From positions 1-6,267 of the forward strand of contig PEYP01000146.1 in NCBI GenBank assembly GCA_002774315.1: a DNA stretch of 6,267 nucleotides. The letters are read 5' to 3'. Under the pieces are notes generated by a model, which saw nothing but the letters and a program-made list of their open reading frames with translations, ran no database searches and was not told the origin of the DNA. Source of the stretch: Candidatus Stahliibacteriota bacterium CG08_land_8_20_14_0_20_40_26 (GTDB lineage: Bacteria; Hydrothermota; UBA3073). Made by a program: the position numbers and the translations under genes. Below are positions 1 to 4,264 of the stretch, piece after piece; the first letter of the stretch is position 1; each line of letters starts with the position of its first letter.

Positions 1-636
1 GTCTTAAAAAGGCTCGTATTTATTTATGACAAGGGAGACCTTTGTAACACAAGAATTCTGATACTCGGAGATGATGATCTTCTATCCATTGCTATTGCAA
101 TGACAGGGCTTCCACAGGAGATAGTTGTTTTAGATATTGATGAAAGATTGGTTCATTATATCCACGATGTGTCCAGCAAAGAACATCTGAACATAGAGAC
201 AGAAGTTTACAGTATTGAGAATAAGGTACCTCTACAAAAAAAGATGGATGTATTTATCTCTGACCCCGTTGAGAGCCTCGTCGGGATTAAGTTATTCCTT
301 TCAAGAGGTATATCTCTCCTTGCCAATGGAGGTAGATTCTATTTTGGGCTTACCCATATAGATTCATCCCTCTCCAAATGGCAGAAGATAGAACAGATGC
401 TTGTAAACGGAAGTTGTGTTATAACCGATGTAGTTCGGGACTTTGCATTCTATCCAGGTGTTTATTATAAAAATATCAAGGAAAGACTCTTTTTTGACCC
501 AGGACTACCACCAAAGTCCTGGTATACTTCAAGCCTTATAAGGGGTGTAAAATTAGAAGATAAGATATCCGAGAGCGGCAGTGTATCATTGGGAACAAGT
601 TTATACAAAGACGACGAAACGATTACGGTGAAATAA
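1..636 (+). CDS. bpsA: N4-bis(aminopropyl)spermidine synthase (branched-chain polyamine synthase), 5'-truncated by window
   Basis: The reading frame is open from base 1 and ends at TAA 634-636, giving 211 residues. The family runs to about 350, so the N-terminal winged-helix part and the start lie outside the window. The family adds aminopropyl groups from decarboxylated SAM to spermidine, making the branched polyamines found mainly in thermophiles; it is cytosolic. Visible motifs are the nucleotide-fold strand ILILGDDDLLSIA, with the hallmark GDDD at fragment residues 23-26, then VVLDIDERL (43-50), the ISDPVES loop (86-92), and the conserved run SSLSKWQKIEQ. The loop usually reads DPPE; here the second Pro is Val. 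The gene converges on the OB-fold gene, with 33 bp between the stop codons and no clear terminator hairpin. The family call is strong; branched-polyamine production is inferred from it. Confidence 0.9.
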   Translation, partial: VLKRLVFIYDKGDLCNTRILILGDDDLLSIAIAMTGLPQEIVVLDIDERLVHYIHDVSSKEHLNIETEVYSIENKVPLQKKMDVFISDPVESLVGIKLFLSRGISLLANGGRFYFGLTHIDSSLSKWQKIEQMLVNGSCVITDVVRDFAFYPGVYYKNIKERLFFDPGLPPKSWYTSSLIRGVKLEDKISESGSVSLGTSLYKDDETITVK

Positions 637-669
637 ATCCAGCCCTCTAATTTTTCTGCCTTTTCCCCT

Positions 670-972
670 TTACTCTTTTCCGATATTGATTATTTCGCCC
701 TCTTTTCCTATATTTAGCTGAGTCTTACCACCAAAAACTCTGGTAAAGGCATTTATTAGTTTAACCTCGTCGCCTTCCTTCACCATATCAATCTGTTGTC
801 TCCAGAGACTGAGACCAATTGAACCTGTTTCGTCCTCTAAGGTCGCCGTGGCGACATCAGCAGACCCAAACTTGGTCTGGACATTTCTTCTCTCGCCCAT
901 TTTGGTTATTCGCCCCGTCACTTCAATATTACTCATCCCTGATTGAATATCACGAATTTTTACCTCTGGCAT
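670..972 (-). CDS. Single OB-fold ssDNA-binding protein, archaeal RPA/Sulfolobus-SSB type
   Basis: This 100-residue protein starts MPEVKIRDIQ and consists of one OB fold. It matches the plan of crenarchaeal SSB and archaeal RPA OB domains: VTGRITKMGERRNVQTKFG (β1-β2), then ATLEDETGSIGLSLW with the conserved D-E-T-G and Trp57, then VKEGDEVKLINAF and a final GGKTQLNIGK strand. Such domains bind single-stranded nucleic acid through an aromatic groove. It lacks both the acidic C-terminal tail of Sulfolobus SSB and a zinc finger, so it may be an accessory binder rather than the main replication SSB. The start at 972 is chosen because GGAGGTGATT lies directly upstream, a near-complete anti-Shine-Dalgarno match. 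Upstream codons of the same frame run through a hairpin repeat and are not coding. The gene follows a structured leader from the promoter at 1263-1235. Family fairly sure, role inferred. Confidence 0.82.
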   Translation of the reverse strand: MPEVKIRDIQSGMSNIEVTGRITKMGERRNVQTKFGSADVATATLEDETGSIGLSLWRQQIDMVKEGDEVKLINAFTRVFGGKTQLNIGKEGEIINIGKE

Positions 973-973
973 A

Positions 974-981
974 ATCACCTC
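974..981 (-). promoter_or_regulatory. Strong Shine-Dalgarno site of the OB-fold gene
   Basis: On the minus strand GGAGGTGATT precedes ATG at 972. Nine bases match the complement of the bacterial 16S rRNA 3' end, and the spacing from GGAGG to ATG is 5 nt. It decides the start at 972 and shows that the host uses canonical bacterial ribosome binding. Confidence 0.85.
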
Positions 982-1026
982 CAATGTGTTGTCAATAAAT
1001 GCAAAATCAATTTGCTCTCTCTGTAG

Positions 1027-1047
1027 GGACAACCCTTGTGGTTGTCC
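1027..1047. repeat. GTAGGGACAACC hairpin repeat
   Basis: GGACAACC (1027-1034) and GGTTGTCC (1040-1047) form a perfect 8-bp stem with a 5-nt loop, preceded by GTAG. It resembles the GTAGGGC compound hairpin at 4229-4286, which also begins GTAGGG. It lies in the 5' untranslated region of the OB-fold gene, so it would fold in that mRNA. Confidence 0.6.
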
Positions 1048-1119
1048 GTCCCAGTCAAGACCCAATCTCGACCAAGATTGTCTTTCATCCGTGTAATCTC
1101 GTTTTTAATCTATGTAATC

Positions 1120-1146
1120 AGACATCCCGATCTTTATAGGATGTCT
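1120..1146. repeat. Hairpin AGACATCC/GGATGTCT
   Basis: A perfect 8-bp inverted repeat (1120-1127 with 1139-1146) and an 11-nt loop. On the minus strand it lies just after the candidate terminator, in the leader of the OB-fold gene. No U-run follows it, so it is not itself a terminator. Confidence 0.5.
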
Positions 1147-1151
1147 TATAT

Positions 1152-1182
1152 AAAAAGCCGAGGGTTGCAATGCAATCCCCGG
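1152..1182 (-). terminator. Intrinsic terminator in the leader
   Basis: On the minus strand CCGGGG pairs with CCCTCGG through one G-U pair. A single A-C mismatch follows, then TTGC pairs with GCAA around a 3-nt loop. CTTTTT follows immediately. On the plus strand no U-run follows, so it acts in one direction. Confidence 0.65.
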
Positions 1183-1228
1183 GAGCTAATTATCCATCAT
1201 TGAACATGCAATGATGGAAATTAATCCT
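1152..1228 (-). ncRNA. Candidate two-hairpin small RNA or transcription-attenuating leader
   Basis: A near-perfect promoter (1263-1235) predicts a start near 1228. The RNA would hold a perfect 9-bp stem (1217-1209 with 1202-1194, 6-nt loop), then a single-stranded AUAAUUAG stretch, then a GC-rich hairpin (1182-1158) followed directly by C-U5, ending near 1152. That is a complete promoter-structure-terminator unit of about 77 nt. No open frame or Shine-Dalgarno site lies inside. It could be a free small RNA, or an attenuator or riboswitch whose terminator controls the OB-fold gene 180 nt further on. It does not match any riboswitch class I can recall. Confidence 0.55.
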
Positions 1229-1234
1229 AGGTGT

Positions 1235-1263
1235 ATTATACCACATTTTTGACAATTTGTCAA
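1235..1263 (-). promoter_or_regulatory. Consensus sigma70 promoter of the leader RNA/OB-fold gene
   Basis: TTGACA (1263-1258), a 17-bp spacer and TATAAT (1240-1235) on the minus strand match the consensus in both boxes and in spacing. The -35 box is half of the pseudo-palindrome TTGACA-ATT-TGTCAA on the plus strand (1249-1263), which could be an operator. The predicted start is near 1228. Confidence 0.85.
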
Positions 1264-1273
1264 GTTTTTTTAT

Positions 1274-1303
1274 AGAGATTTCTGAAAAAGTCCAGAAATC
1301 TCT
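1274..1303. repeat. 11-bp perfect hairpin AGAGATTTCTG
   Basis: AGAGATTTCTG (1274-1284) is perfectly reverse-complementary to 1293-1303, with an 8-nt loop. It sits between the leader promoter and the GATTAC-type arm. No poly-T follows on either strand, so its role is unknown. Confidence 0.5.
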
Positions 1304-1346
1304 GATTACGCCGATTAAGATAAAAATTACACAGATTAAAAACCTT

Positions 1347-1385
1347 AAGAGAGCTCAAAAGTAGTTTTTCAAAGCTCTCTTTTCC
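1347..1385. terminator. Possible bidirectional terminator
   Basis: AAGAGAGCT (1347-1355) and AGCTCTCTT (1373-1381) form a perfect 9-bp stem with a 17-nt loop. Read on the minus strand it is followed after AAGG by T5; on the plus strand it runs into TTTT. It lies downstream of the minus-strand island and upstream of the next minus-strand promoter, where a terminator is expected. The long loop lowers confidence. Confidence 0.45.
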
Positions 1386-1470
1386 TAATCTTGCCTTTAA
1401 ACTTTAATCGTTTCATATTACCTTATCAAGTTCAGAAAGCTTAAAAATCAAGCCAATTAATAAATCCAAA

Positions 1471-1647
1471 TTAATTCAGTATGCACTGCGTGACGTTTTC
1501 AAAGATTTCAAAAGTTTCTGAAGCCCTAAATTTCCCAATCTCTAACCCTGATTTTCTCTTTGCTGCCCGTAAGAATCCACTTGCCCTCTTAATTTCAGGC
1601 ATGAGATTATTTATCTTATTGGTGATTGTGAGCTTAGGGTTAAACAT
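1471..1647 (-). pseudogene. Fragment resembling the N-terminus of a Fic-family protein
   Basis: A 58-codon frame starts at ATG 1647, with AGGTAAAG just upstream, and ends at TAA 1473-1471. Its first 30 residues, MFNPKLTITNKINNL then EIKRASGFLRAAK, resemble the start of the Fic_N region of Fic/DOC adenylyltransferases, where an MF-P-ITNKI opening and an EI-RA-GFLEAAK helix are common. The remaining 28 residues do not resemble anything I know. The Fic core (HPFxxGNGR) is absent on all frames nearby, so at most a 5' remnant survives. It lies 57 bp downstream of the truncated DUF1016 gene on the same strand. The call rests on recalled similarity over about 30 residues and is tentative. Confidence 0.4.
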
Positions 1648-1703
1648 CTTTACCTAAAAATTAAACCTGACAGCAAAGTTTTCAACTTAAAAGAGAACCG
1701 TCC

Positions 1704-2165
1704 CTATTGATAGCATAGTTCGCAATAATGAGACCATGATAGCATTGGTTCAAATTTGTCAGACAGTGTCTGACTTATTTCAGATTTACGAGACAGTGTC
1801 ACGGATTTTCCAGACGGTCTTTGGAGTTTTTGCTCCTCTAAAGATTTGGCAGACAGTGTCTGCCGAATTGGGAAATTGAGATAAAAGGCTCTCATATTCC
1901 TCAAATTTCTCTCTGAGAAACCTCTCCCAAATTTTTCTGTCATATCCTTTGCTAACTTTACAATAAGTTCTTCACCATATTCTGCCTTTGCCTTACCTTT
2001 CTGTTCAAATTCTACAATCTCTTCTCCTATTTCCCAGTATGCCAGCACTTGAGCTTTATTTATCTCTCTAACCACCTTGGTTCGTGCTTCAACTAAAATC
2101 CTAACAATTCTGCCAAGTAGGTCATTATAACCACTTCTGATTATCTCTTTATTCTTTATTGCCAT
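1704..2165 (-). pseudogene. DUF1016 (YhcG-like) protein, N-terminal domain only, truncated
   Basis: This 153-residue frame starts at ATG 2165, preceded by GGAG with 7-nt spacing. Residues 1-95 match the DUF1016 N-terminal helical domain: YNDLLGRIVRILVEARTK, then AQVLAYWEIGEEIVEFEQKG, EYGEELIVKLAKDM, and FGRGFSERNLRNMRAFYL. A Q-T-L-S-K-rich linker follows. The frame reaches the LSWSHY motif that normally opens the second half, then ends CELCYQ-stop. Full-length proteins run to about 340 residues and carry a C-terminal PDDEXK-like nuclease domain, which is absent here; none of the frames downstream resumes it. The break falls where the sequence changes to GGGACGGTTCTC, a word I associate with intergenic repeats. 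It is most likely a deletion remnant. The product may still fold but would lack the nuclease. Confidence 0.8.
1760..1862. repeat. Four degenerate copies of a CAGACAGTGTCTG palindrome inside the DUF1016 linker
   Basis: CAGACAGTGTCTG, a 6+1+6 palindrome, occurs at 1760-1772 and 1850-1862. Decayed copies begin near 1791 and 1811. They encode the recurring QTLS-K linker motifs between the two domains. Similar QTLS/TPSGK-rich linkers seem common in this family, so they may be a protein-level repeat. Confidence 0.6.
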
Positions 2166-2262
2166 CTTTTTTCTCCGTCTCTAATTATCTAATCCTACCG
2201 TCCCCACGCCCAAAATCAATTAAATTCTATCCCCTAGGTTTACTCCTAATGAATTGCTTTGC

Positions 2263-2391
2263 CTAATTGTAATAATCCAATTTCTCTTTAGTGCTCATTT
2301 CTCGGGTCTTTAGATACTCAATCCATCTTATCGGGTGAAGTTCCTGCATCGTCTTATCTCCTGGAAATTCAAGAGATACCTCTCTTCTCAT
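2263..2391 (-). CDS. Unrecognised 42-residue ORF, possibly cut by a nonsense codon
   Basis: The frame starts at ATG 2391, behind AAAGGAA, and overlaps the TGA of a 14-codon frame that follows the HEPN gene. It reads MRREVSLEFPGDK, then TMQELHPIRWIEYLK and ends in KLDYYN. The composition (mixed charged residues, W, Y, P) looks protein-like, but I recognise no family. After TAG (2265-2263) the same frame continues for 11 codons as AKQFIRSKPRG to a second TAG at 2229-2227, which reads as a natural C-terminus. The TAG may therefore be a nonsense mutation in a gene of about 54 codons. It sits on the same strand between the HEPN and DUF1016 genes, consistent with a decaying cassette. No membrane segment or signal peptide is visible. 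Confidence 0.35.
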   Translation of the reverse strand: MRREVSLEFPGDKTMQELHPIRWIEYLKTREMSTKEKLDYYN

Positions 2392-2458
2392 TTCCTTTCA
2401 TTTCCTTCGTAACGCAAGCCTCCTCCAATCATAATCAAATAAGTAAACCTTTAGGGCT

Positions 2459-3050
2459 TCACTGAGGATTCTCGATCATTTTTTGCAATGTCTTTCCAGC
2501 TTCTTCAACAAACTTTTTGGCATCTTCAAGTTGAACTTGTGCATCTTCTTTGGTTATCTCTACAAAATCACCATAATCGGAATTTTCTCTAAGCCTTTTT
2601 GCATCCCTCAGGAACTTACTGAACTCCCTTGGGAGAAGTCCAACTTTTACTATGTATTGATTGAATAAAGCAATGACACCAGAGTGTTTGCTACTGTCCT
2701 TTTCTTTTAACGCCAGCAATGCTCTTGCTGCAGTGAACATTGCATAATAGCTTCTATTCACCGAATTACCCAGATGACCATGAGCAAAGGCATCTTCAGA
2801 CTCCTTCAAAATTTCTTTAATTGCATAGGAAACTATACCACAGAGGACACGGAGAAACAATATTTATTTATCCTCTGTGCGCTCAAATATTTGAACTATT
2901 TTCATTTGTTTAGAATAATTGAGATTGAATAGATTTTGAGTTTGCAGGAGAGCACAGAGTTTTCCTTTTTTGATAAAGATTCTCTGTGCACTCTGTGGTG
3001 ATTTTTTCTTTAGCCTTTTCCACCCTATATTTAGCTAAATCTATTCTCAT
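2459..3050 (-). pseudogene. HEPN-domain protein, partner of the MNT gene, split by an inserted repeat element
   Basis: The original gene starts at ATG 3050 (MRIDLAKYRVEKAKE), breaks at about 3005, and resumes at 2811 with ILKESEDAFAHG to TGA 2459. Joining the two parts gives about 132 residues, the usual length of PF05168 HEPN proteins that pair with minimal nucleotidyltransferases. The 3' part carries the family signature NSVNRSYYAMFTAARALL, then KHSGVIALFNQYIVK, LPREFSKFL and LRENSDYGDFVEITKEDA. The HEPN R-x6-H position has Thr in place of His (RSYYAMFT), so RNase activity may already have been lost. The insertion shifts frame and brings a stop: read from 3050 the product ends after 46 codons at 2910. 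An upstream TTG at 2860 keeps the 3' part open but begins inside the insert. The start overlaps the ancestral MNT stop as ATGA, typical of a translationally coupled toxin-antitoxin pair. Confidence 0.85.
2820..3004. mobile_element. MITE-like inverted-repeat element (ACCACAGAG arms) inserted in the HEPN gene
   Basis: Terminal inverted repeats of about 22 bp lie at 2837-2858 and 2978-2999 and match at about 18 of 22 positions, both beginning ACCACAGAG from outside. An inner inverted repeat, CTCTGTGCGCTC (2873) against GAGAGCACAGAG (2949), is nested inside. TAAAGAAA occurs on both sides (minus strand 3012-3005 and 2819-2812) and fits an 8-bp target-site duplication: removing one copy with the insert restores the HEPN frame as KAKE-ILKE. 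No ORF lies inside, so any transposition enzyme would act in trans. The arms sit 17 and 5 bp inside the duplication, which is unusual for a classical MITE. Confidence 0.7.
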
Positions 3051-3390
3051 AACGGGATACCCTCTTTTTCTACATTTTCAAAAAAAAGGAACCCAATTCC
3101 TCGTTCTTCCTATATTCATAAAGACTGTAAAGAACAGTAGATATAGGTAAGCCATATTTAATATCGTAGTCGACTTCTATCTCTGCAATTATATCTCTAA
3201 TTTTAAAGGTCTTATGTTTTACCAGAATAAAAATATCTATATCTGAATCCCTACCAAAATCCCCTCTTACTTTGGAGCCGAAAAGCTTTATACTCACAAG
3301 CTCATTGCCTAATGCTTCCTTCAATTCCTTAACAAAAGACATTAGCACCCTTTTCTCAATTTTGTTTAAGTATTGTAGCTCCTTTTTCAT
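3047..3390 (-). pseudogene. Minimal nucleotidyltransferase (MNT), probable frameshift in a T8 tract
   Basis: From ATG 3390 (AAGGAAA six bases upstream) the frame runs 106 residues to TAG at 3072-3070. It shows the polymerase-beta-type signature G-S-K-V-R-G-D-F-G-R-D-S-D-I-D-I, fitting GS-x10-D-x-D with metal ligands D50 and D52. MNT proteins of HEPN pairs act as antitoxins, some by modifying the HEPN toxin. At 3087-3080 the coding strand holds eight T's. With six or nine T's the C-terminus becomes S-F-F-ENVEKEGIPL, the usual MNT ending, and stops at TGA 3049-3047, overlapping the HEPN ATG as ATGA. The two-base excess or one-base deficit could be a mutation, an assembly error or a transcriptional-slippage site. 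As written, only about the last ten residues change, so the catalytic part is intact. Confidence 0.85.
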
Positions 3391-3469
3391 AATATTTCCT
3401 TAATCTCATCTCACTCGTACCTAAAAAATCAAGTAAATTTAATCTGGGGGTTTACATAAGCGTCGTTAT

Positions 3470-3528
3470 TTTGGTCATATATATCCTTTCCACTCAATTT
3501 TGGCAGGCACAAAATTCATTTGACCAAA
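3470..3528. promoter_or_regulatory. Inverted repeat TTTGGTCA/TGACCAAA across the MNT transcription start
   Basis: TTTGGTCA (3470-3477) and TGACCAAA (3521-3528) are perfect complements 43 bp apart. The second touches the -10 box and predicted start of the MNT promoter. This fits operator half-sites or a long hairpin at the 5' end of the transcript. Only the perfect 8-bp match and the position support it. Confidence 0.35.
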
Positions 3529-3556
3529 TTATACCATATAAGAGTAGAAAAGTCAA
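3528..3556 (-). promoter_or_regulatory. Sigma70-type promoter of the MNT-HEPN island
   Basis: TTGACT (3556-3551), a 17-bp spacer and TATAAT (3533-3528) on the minus strand, with an A/T-rich stretch upstream. The predicted start near 3521 leaves about 130 nt to the MNT ATG. An ATG at 3519 opens a 14-codon frame almost at the start of the transcript. Its TGA overlaps an ATG with AAAGGA upstream, which opens an 8-codon frame. These could be leader peptides or relics of a lost first gene. Confidence 0.75.
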
Positions 3557-3582
3557 GGATTTTTTTGATACTCCTATTTATA

Positions 3583-3747
3583 ACCACCAAGACACTAAGA
3601 ACACAAAGATTGTAGATTATAGATTTCAGATTTTCGTTTACAGACATGGACATTCACCCCACACCAATACACCTGCTTAGCGTCAGGCAGGTAGATGCGT
3701 GATAGGTCACAAATTGGCAATACCTTGTGCCTTTGTGTCTTTGTGGT
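3583..3747. mobile_element. MITE-like inverted-repeat element (ACCACCAAGACAC arms), about 165 bp
   Basis: The left arm ACCACCAAGACACTAAG (3583 onward) and the reverse complement of the right arm, ACCACAAAGACACAAAG (ending at 3747), match at most positions over about 25 bp. Length and arm style closely match the element inside the HEPN gene (163 bp between its arms). Arms are built of 8-9 bp units such as CACAAAGA. The interior differs and contains a CCTGC-GCAGG hairpin. No clear target duplication and no ORF are seen. Confidence 0.6.
3671..3692. repeat. CCTGCC-type hairpin repeat, copy 1
   Basis: ACCTGCTT (3671-3678) pairs with AGGCAGGT (3685-3692), seven of eight positions complementary. 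It shares the GTCAGGCAGG word with copy 3 at 3965-3984. Confidence 0.55.
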
Positions 3748-3771
3748 GAAATACCAATCTATCTGTCCTAT

Positions 3772-3789
3772 TTACGGTAATTACCGTAA
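3772..3789. promoter_or_regulatory. Perfect 18-bp palindrome TTACGGTAATTACCGTAA
   Basis: The two 9-bp halves meet without a spacer, as in binding sites of dimeric regulators or recombinases. No gene start or promoter is adjacent. It lies 25 bp past the end of the 165-bp element and 1 bp before the next inverted-repeat unit. Function unknown. Confidence 0.45.
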
Positions 3790-3790
3790 T

Positions 3791-3938
3791 CAGGAAATCC
3801 CAATCCAGCTTCAGGTAAACAGGCAGGGATTCTAACGAGACCCGTACGAGAATTTTTAAAAAACAGAAAATAATAATTCGTCTCTTAAGTTCTCTTTCGA
3901 TCCCTGTTAATTTTTCTTTTTTCAACAGGGATTTCCTG
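3791..3938. repeat. 148-bp unit bounded by perfect 11-bp inverted repeats CAGGAAATCCC
   Basis: CAGGAAATCCC (3791-3801) is perfectly complementary to GGGATTTCCTG (3928-3938). Nested at its right end is a perfect 9-bp stem, ATCCCTGTT (3900-3908) with AACAGGGAT (3924-3932), around a T-rich loop. The two stems share bases 3928-3932 and exclude each other, giving two alternative folds. No ORF is credible. It may be another small inverted-repeat element. Confidence 0.5.
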
Positions 3939-3984
3939 TCTACCGACAGGTAGATAAGAGATTGCCTGCCTACCGTCAGGCAGG
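3935..3984. repeat. CCTGCC-type hairpin repeats, copies 2 and 3
   Basis: CCTGTC-TACC-GACAGG (3935-3950) is a perfect 6-bp stem. CCTGCCT-ACCGTC-AGGCAGG (3965-3984) is a perfect 7-bp stem. Both share TACCG(A/T)CAGG, and the third copy is at 3671-3692. Hairpins of this kind are frequent intergenic repeats in uncultured bacterial genomes, as far as I recall. Confidence 0.65.
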
Positions 3985-4020
3985 GAAGAGAATAATCCTT
4001 TGGATACGAGAATTTAAAGC

Positions 4021-4264
4021 CCCAAAGAATCTGTTTAATCCGCTAAATCCGATGATATTTTTGTAAGAGGAAAGACACATGGTATCCAGGTAGTAGGGTT
4101 AAGATGGATAAGAGAGAGGTTGCTTTGTGAGTCAAGAAAAATTGCATCAGCCAGAGAAAAAACTTGAGGAACCTCCGGAATTGGTGTATGTAATAATCCT
4201 AAGTTATGCTTTACTGTGGCAAGACTATGTAGGGCAAACCTTTAGGTTTGCAGAAGGTATTTAG
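4021..4264 (+). other. Gene-free stretch with two overlapping tiny frames of doubtful status
   Basis: No known gene is seen. A short frame open from 4056 has ATG 4104 and ends KMDKREVAL at TGA 4128-4130. That stop overlaps GTG 4127, which opens 45 codons to TAG 4262-4264, starting SQEKLHQPEKKLEEPPELV followed by a hydrophobic stretch VYVIILSYALLW. AGAGAGG lies seven bases before the GTG. The GTGA overlap could be translational coupling, or the two frames could be one gene fragment with a frameshift. The last 12 codons run into the GTAGGGC hairpin repeat, so any original gene has lost its end. I recognise no family. Confidence 0.25.

Larger units (their letters stand above)
1088..1335. repeat. 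Inverted-repeat pair (GATTAC-type arms) enclosing promoter and leader RNA
   Basis: Arms at 1088-1122 and 1301-1335 face each other. The second, reverse-complemented, matches the first at about 26 of 35 positions, including GTGTAAT and GTAATCAGA. Each arm is itself a twofold repeat of a GATTAC-n-GATTAA word. The 178 bp between them hold the minus-strand promoter and the two-hairpin RNA. It may be one mobile unit that carried in the promoter, or two separate repeat copies; the sequence alone cannot tell. Confidence 0.5.

Noticed and set aside
973..1065. N-terminal extension of the OB-fold protein starting MGLDWDGQPQ
   Set aside because: These codons translate the GGACAACC hairpin repeat and flanking leader. 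The 9-base Shine-Dalgarno match and the family start both point to 972.
1249..1276. Divergent plus-strand promoter TTGACA-N16-TATAGA
   Set aside because: The -35 match follows automatically from the TTGACA-ATT-TGTCAA symmetry, and no gene or clear RNA lies downstream on that strand.
2483..2668. Plus-strand ORF of 61 codons
   Set aside because: It is antisense to the well-supported HEPN coding part and has no recognisable motif.
2813..2860. TTG start at 2860 for the HEPN protein (MFLRVLCGIV)
   Set aside because: These codons lie in the inserted element. The ancestral start is ATG 3050, with MRIDLAKYRVEKAKE matching the family and an ATGA overlap with MNT.
3471..3680. Plus-strand ORF of 69 codons
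   Set aside because: It overlaps the MNT promoter and the left half of an inverted-repeat element; the composition reflects the repeat.
3707..3925. Minus-strand ORF of 72 codons
   Set aside because: It spans the right arm of one element, the 18-bp palindrome and the nested stems; no ribosome site or family match.
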